A stretch of DNA of 64,000 bases from Mortierella sp. BCC40632 (taxonomy: Eukaryota > Mortierellomycota > Mortierellomycetes > Mortierellales > Mortierellaceae). The position numbers were made by a program, and so were the translations under genes. The stretch covers positions 1,036,501-1,100,500 of the forward strand of contig WAEK01000014.1 of assembly GCA_011634665.1 (NCBI GenBank), given 5' to 3'. The notes beneath the pieces were generated by a model, which made no database searches, was not told the origin of the DNA, and was given only the letters and a program-made list of their open reading frames with translations. The number at the start of each line of letters is the position of its first letter. Position 1 is the first letter of the stretch. Below are positions 59,725 through 64,000 of the stretch, piece after piece.

Positions 59725-60378
59725 CACTCTCTCTACCACTCTCTCCCACACACACACGCATACTTATACCTCACCTTCATTTGTTAACCTTTCTTTCATG
59801 GTCCAAACATAACCTTTACTAATATGGTTTTCATGCTTTCTTACCTGCATCCTTTCCCTTTTGTACCTCTACTAATGCTTGGATAGCCGCTGCCGAGACA
59901 TGGCGCAAGATTTCTCTCTACGTCTGCATCCCTGCCCTGTTTGCCTCGACCTTCAATGCCTACAACCTTTACTCCAAGCACCAGGCCCACATTGAGCATG
60001 AGCGTGAACATGGTTACGTGCCCGTCAAGTATCCCTACATGCGCTGGCGCGTAAAGGTAAAAAAAAAGAAAAAAGTTCTTTGGGTGTTTTTGATGGGGAG
60101 AGAGAAAAGAAGGAATGGTGTACCTTGTTGTGTTGGATGCATTGTGGTGCGCCTGGGTCCTTGGACACACAAAAACCTGTTTCTCTTTGTAGTACATGCA
60201 TGGATCATGCCGTTTAGACTACAAAGGAGACATATTTTTTTTTTTTTTCTGTTTCGTGTATGCTGACCTACAATTGCTTCTCTGGCTCCAAACTGGGCTT
60301 CCTTTCTTTCTTTCTTTCTTTTAGGAGTTCCCATGGGGTGATGATTCGCTGTTCTTCAACCCCGAAATCAACATGTAA
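58907..60378 (+). CDS. COX13: Cytochrome c oxidase subunit 6A (COX13)
   Basis: Nuclear-encoded regulatory subunit of mitochondrial complex IV, in the inner membrane. Exons 58907-59036, 59887-60056 and 60325-60378 give 117 residues. The start MASRFVSAAFRGARFSSSS is a typical Arg/Ser presequence. A single membrane helix follows (KISLYVCIPALFASTFNAYN, about residues 51-70). The family end is clear: YVPVKYPYMRWRVKEFPWGD then SLFFNPEINM. Intron 1 is 850 bp, with T tracts and a CT tract; intron 2 is 268 bp. An upstream in-frame ATG at 58778 would add 43 hydrophobic residues that do not look like a presequence, so 58907 is preferred. Confidence 0.95.
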
Positions 60379-60508
60379 ATGGGTCTTGAGAGAGATCCTG
60401 AAGGGAAGAAGGATATATACATTTTTTTCTTGAGAGTTCCTTTGAACACAATCGCTGAGTTTGATGGCAACACCAACCGACCAAGAACAATTGGCAGGGG
60501 AAAGAAAG

Positions 60509-60552
<44 letters not shown>

Positions 60553-60740
60553 GTTGTCTTGAGCGATCTACATCACGAGAAACGATATGAAGAAGAGGAA
60601 AGAAGATTGATAAATGAAATGAAGAAGAAAAAAAGATAAAAGAAATAGCAGGCTGCTTGACCCTGCTCTTATGTAGACTGCTAGAAAAAAAAAAAAAAAA
60701 GAAAAGAAAAAGAAAAAAAAAAGGAGAAGCCCTTTGTGCC

Positions 60741-60771
<31 letters not shown>

Positions 60772-61826
60772 TAGAATTGATGCAACATGGCTGTTGGCTT
60801 GTGGCGCTTTTGGTCGTCTGATGGACAGAATTCATGACATCAATGTCATAGTGTGGCGGATGTCGATTGCTGGCCAGTTGCTAACTGGGCCTTTTTTTTT
60901 TTTTTGGCGGTGGTGGTGCGCGTGTTCTCCCCTGTCGCGCCGACTGGATTAAGGAGTGGTGATAGGGGTTGGGATGATGATTGAGGCTAGTGGTGGCGTA
61001 ATTTTTTTGTGGACTTTTTTCAGGAGGCAGTGCTTATTCTCTACAACACCATTTGATGGAGAGAGAGATAGGCCGTGCAGTCCAATGTGATTTGAACAAA
61101 GTGCTAGAAAGCATCCAAGCTCAGAGGCGGTCATCGAGCCTTTGCCTTGAACATCCTGAAAAAGAACTCTTTAAACAAGGCGCTACCTCTTGGTCTAAAT
61201 AAAGCAAACAGGCGAACGAAGCAAAGACGAAAGCCAGCCAAGAGCGGGTATCAACCAACAGAAAGCATTGCAAATAACAAAATCTAGCACGGGTTCACTT
61301 GGTCAAGGCTCAACCACGCTACCTCCCTCATCACCCCTGCTCCGCCTGCTCCTTCCACAGGGAGCCCGGACTACTCTTTTTTCTTTCATCCATTCTATTT
61401 CTCTCTATTGTTTACCATTTACCAGGCAAGTAGGCAAGGAGTCAAAGATGACCTTTATCAAGAAAAAGTATTTCTAGCCGAGCGAAGACATGGAGAAGGA
61501 GAGATGATAACCCATGATTCCCTTCACTTGCTCAGGGATCAAGAGAGGCGTAGCCAAAAGCAACGTTTCTTGCACGCTCATTGGCGGGAGCGGGATGGAT
61601 ATCCTTACAAAAAAAAAAAAAAAGAGGAGTAAACTGTTCTCACTCACTCGCTCTCCAAATTTTACTGTGGTTTATAGGCCAAGGCACCGAACAAAAGGCG
61701 GCAAAATGCCTCGAAGAGTGTTCCTCTTTCTTTCTTTTCTTCTCCTTTCCAACCGATTTTCTCGCCTTCACCAAGCTCACCAACCCTTACACTCACATAC
61801 ACAAAGTACAATCCTTTCCCATCACC
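60379..61826. other. Spacer between COX6A and the lactone oxidase gene
   Basis: Contains an A42 run (60509-60550), more A-runs to 60771, a T run at 60892-60905, and a CT-rich stretch just before the next start. No gene recognised. Confidence 0.55.
60509..60550. repeat. A42 homopolymer
   Basis: Uninterrupted A run in the 3' flank of COX6A. No retroposed gene or target-site duplication was seen next to it. Confidence 0.9.
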
Positions 61827-62462
61827 ATGGACCGTCCGTCCCAGACCCAAGAAGGACCCTCTCATCCTTCGCCTTTTACAGAAAGTGCAGCCGCAATAGG
61901 ACAAGAGACCGATGAGATGGCAGAGAGAGTCCATCGTAAATTTTGGAAATCCATCTTTGGCTCCAAGCGCAAGAGCAAAAAGAATAAAATCTCCACCGCC
62001 AAACCCGGTACCACCGCCACCGCTACCGCCAGTAGCAGTAGTAGCGGCAGTAGTAGCAGCATTGGAAACACTGAACATGCGCGACGACCACCCTCTCGAC
62101 CCACTTGGACAAACTGGGCCAAGAACCAATCCTCTCACCCTGCCGAGATCTTTAAGCCAACCACCCTTCAGGACTTGGTCAACGTGGTCAAGAGAGCCAA
62201 AGCTGAAAAGAAAGTAGTTCGATGCGCAGCTTCGGGACATACGTGGAGTTCAAGCTCTGTAGTCGATGGTGGATTCCTTGTCGATGTGACCTCGATGGCC
62301 AAGATTTATGATCCTGTCCTACGAAGTACGGAAGATGGAGGTGGATGGACAGTCGAGGTGGAAACAGGTGTATTGGTAAAGCCTTTGGACGATGCTTTGG
62401 CAAGCCATAAACCTCCCTTGGCCCTACCATCGAATGTCGTCCTGGACTCGGTAAGATGGACC

Positions 62463-62509
<47 letters not shown>

Positions 62510-64000
62510 GGTGGCGCTTTATCCATACTGACAATGGCAATTACAATCATTTGGATTATTAGGTGCGTTATGGAGGAATTCTTGCGCTAGGATGTGTAAG
62601 TAGTACCGAGTCATTCAAGAGAGGGCCTGTTCTCCAAAATTATTTAATCAAGCACTCTGATGTCCTGATGGAATATTCTTGTCTGCTTCGACTATTCTCT
62701 TTTAGCACGGTGCGGCAACACACTCGCGAACACTTCCAGACTTGGTCACAGAAGTCAAGATTATTGACGCAGAGGGGAACTTGAATACGTTCTCTCGAAA
62801 AAAGAATCTTGCCGAGTTCAAGGCAGCCTGCATTAATCTTGGCTTGCTGGGCATCATTTATAGCTATACCATGCAGGTTGAGCCAATGTTCAAGCTGAGA
62901 ATGGTAACTATTTTAGCACCTCTTTTTTTTTTTTTTTTTTAAGGAGGGGAGGTCACTCTTCTTCTACTACAACCACTGCCTTCTAACTCTTATTCCTGTA
63001 CTCCTTCTGATAGACTGATACGTACCCGCTTCTAAACGAGCTCTTTGCGGACCCAAAGGAAGGTGGAAAGAGACTAAAGGAAATGGTCCTCAGGAATGAT
63101 CAAACGGAAATCTTTTACTGGCCCTTCAACACCTCAGGTCAAGCTGCCACCAACGATCATCTCTGGATCAAACAATGGACCCGTACGGACCAGCCCGTCA
63201 CCGAAACACCCGAAGAAGACAACTTTCAAAAGGTGATTCAAAGTCTTCAGACCAGTTTTGGCAACAAATTGTACGAGTTCATGGCCTTGAATCCGTCATG
63301 TACGCCCTTTTTGGATTGTTTAATCTTTACGGCTTTGAAACGGGATGCGGAAAGGATCTTGTTGGCCCCCGAGGCGATTCACTATCAAGCGGGGATTGAT
63401 AATATTCCTTGCTTGGATATGGAGATGGCCTTCAAGTGTGATGACAATTTCGAAAACGTGATCAAAGCCTGGATGTTTGTGATTGACCTTGTAAGTTTCC
63501 AACTTACTCCTTCCTCGTTTCCATCCCATCAAGTCGGAAAAAGAAAGATATCTGCTGTTCCTCTTTTCTCTCTCTAACGCCTAACGACGATCTTGGTATG
63601 CATACTCTAATATAGATGTATCAGTACTCCACAAAGGACGAGTATCCGTTCAATCTGACACTCGAAATGCGATTTGTCAAGTCGTCCGACTTGACCATGT
63701 CAAATGCCTATGACCAGGACCCCGAGGCGATCTACTGTATGATGGAAATCCTTTCTGTTGTCAACACCAAGGGCTTTGAAGAGTTTACATCAAATGTCGC
63801 TCTTTACTGGATGGAAAACTTTCATGCCAGGTAAAAAAAAAGGGGGAAGGGGAGGGAACTTCTCATGAAATAGGATGACTGCCGATTTTTTTTTTCGACC
63901 TCTTATTCATCTCTACTTTACTCCTCTCGATAATAGACCGCACTGGGCCAAGATGTGGGAGTACATCCCTGGGATTGTCCCCTATCTCCAGAAGCAGACT
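61827..64000 (+). CDS. FAD-linked sugar-1,4-lactone oxidase (ALO/GULO family), truncated by the window edge
   Basis: Oxidises an aldonolactone (D-arabinono- or L-gulono-type) to an ascorbate-like product with O2, usually at the mitochondrial membrane. Exons 61827-62450, 62563-62595, 62706-62903, 63014-63490, 63616-63830 and 63937 to the edge; 537 residues are visible and the C-terminus is missing. Residues 1-95 are a hydrophilic extension with basic and Ser/Thr/Ala-rich parts, longer than in yeast ALO1. The FAD PCMH domain starts near 112: TTLQDLVNVVKRAKAEKKVV and SGHTWSSSSVVDGGFLVDVT. GGILALGCHGAATHSRTLPD is built across a 33-nt exon. The family HWxK motif appears as PHWAKMWEYIPG near residue 518. 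The family is secure; the exact substrate is not. Confidence 0.9.

Noticed and set aside
60509..60771. A-runs as poly(A) tails of retroposed genes
   Set aside because: No coding or processed-gene sequence precedes them and no target-site duplications are seen; homopolymers are common throughout.

Overview
The window looks like nuclear DNA of a filamentous or early-diverging fungus. The coding set is fungal: a GWT1 GPI inositol acyltransferase, a BEM1 polarity scaffold, a YPD1 phosphorelay protein and a TRP2 anthranilate synthase. Genes are split by many short GT-AG introns, mostly 60-150 bp. A long WDR91 orthologue and a NatD (NAA40) orthologue suggest a Mucoromycota/Mortierella-like lineage rather than a yeast; this placement is inference. 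Spacers and introns are full of CT/GA, TTC and AAC microsatellites and A/T homopolymers. I saw no convincing tRNA, rRNA, CRISPR array or transposon gene.

Layout. 1-3.1 kb: TRP2 (+) behind a promoter with bZIP-type boxes. 3.1-8 kb: repeat-rich spacer. 8.0-8.7 kb: an unknown coiled-coil protein (-). 11.5-12.7 kb: a TauD-type dioxygenase (-). 14.5-18.1 kb: a six-exon Cid1-type nucleotidyltransferase (-). 18.4-18.7 kb: a small unknown gene (-). 19.1-20.6 kb: RPB3 (-), divergent from GWT1 (+, 21.0-23.4 kb), which converges on BEM1 (-, 23.8-26.5 kb). 29.6-31.7 kb: NAA40 (-), divergent from a RasGEF gene (+, 33.6-37.1 kb). 37-43.8 kb: mostly repeats plus a cryptic gene candidate at 41.6-42.6 kb. 43.8-45.6 kb: an ATF/CREB-like bZIP factor (+). 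48.6-52.4 kb: YPD1 (+). 52.9-57.0 kb: WDR91 (+), tail-to-tail with BRX1 (-, 57.2-58.6 kb), which shares a short divergent promoter with COX6A/COX13 (+, 58.9-60.4 kb). 61.8 kb to the edge: a truncated sugar-lactone oxidase (+).

The genes are mostly unrelated housekeeping and signalling functions, as expected in a eukaryote. Possible links are inferential: YPD1 feeds the stress-MAPK pathway whose usual effector is an ATF1-type bZIP, and RasGEF and BEM1 both act in polarity/GTPase signalling. The points most worth checking are an in-frame TGA-C followed by 83 open, coding-like codons in the RasGEF gene, a T-run frameshift in WDR91, a proposed 2.5-kb first intron in YPD1, and a cryptic gene near 42 kb.
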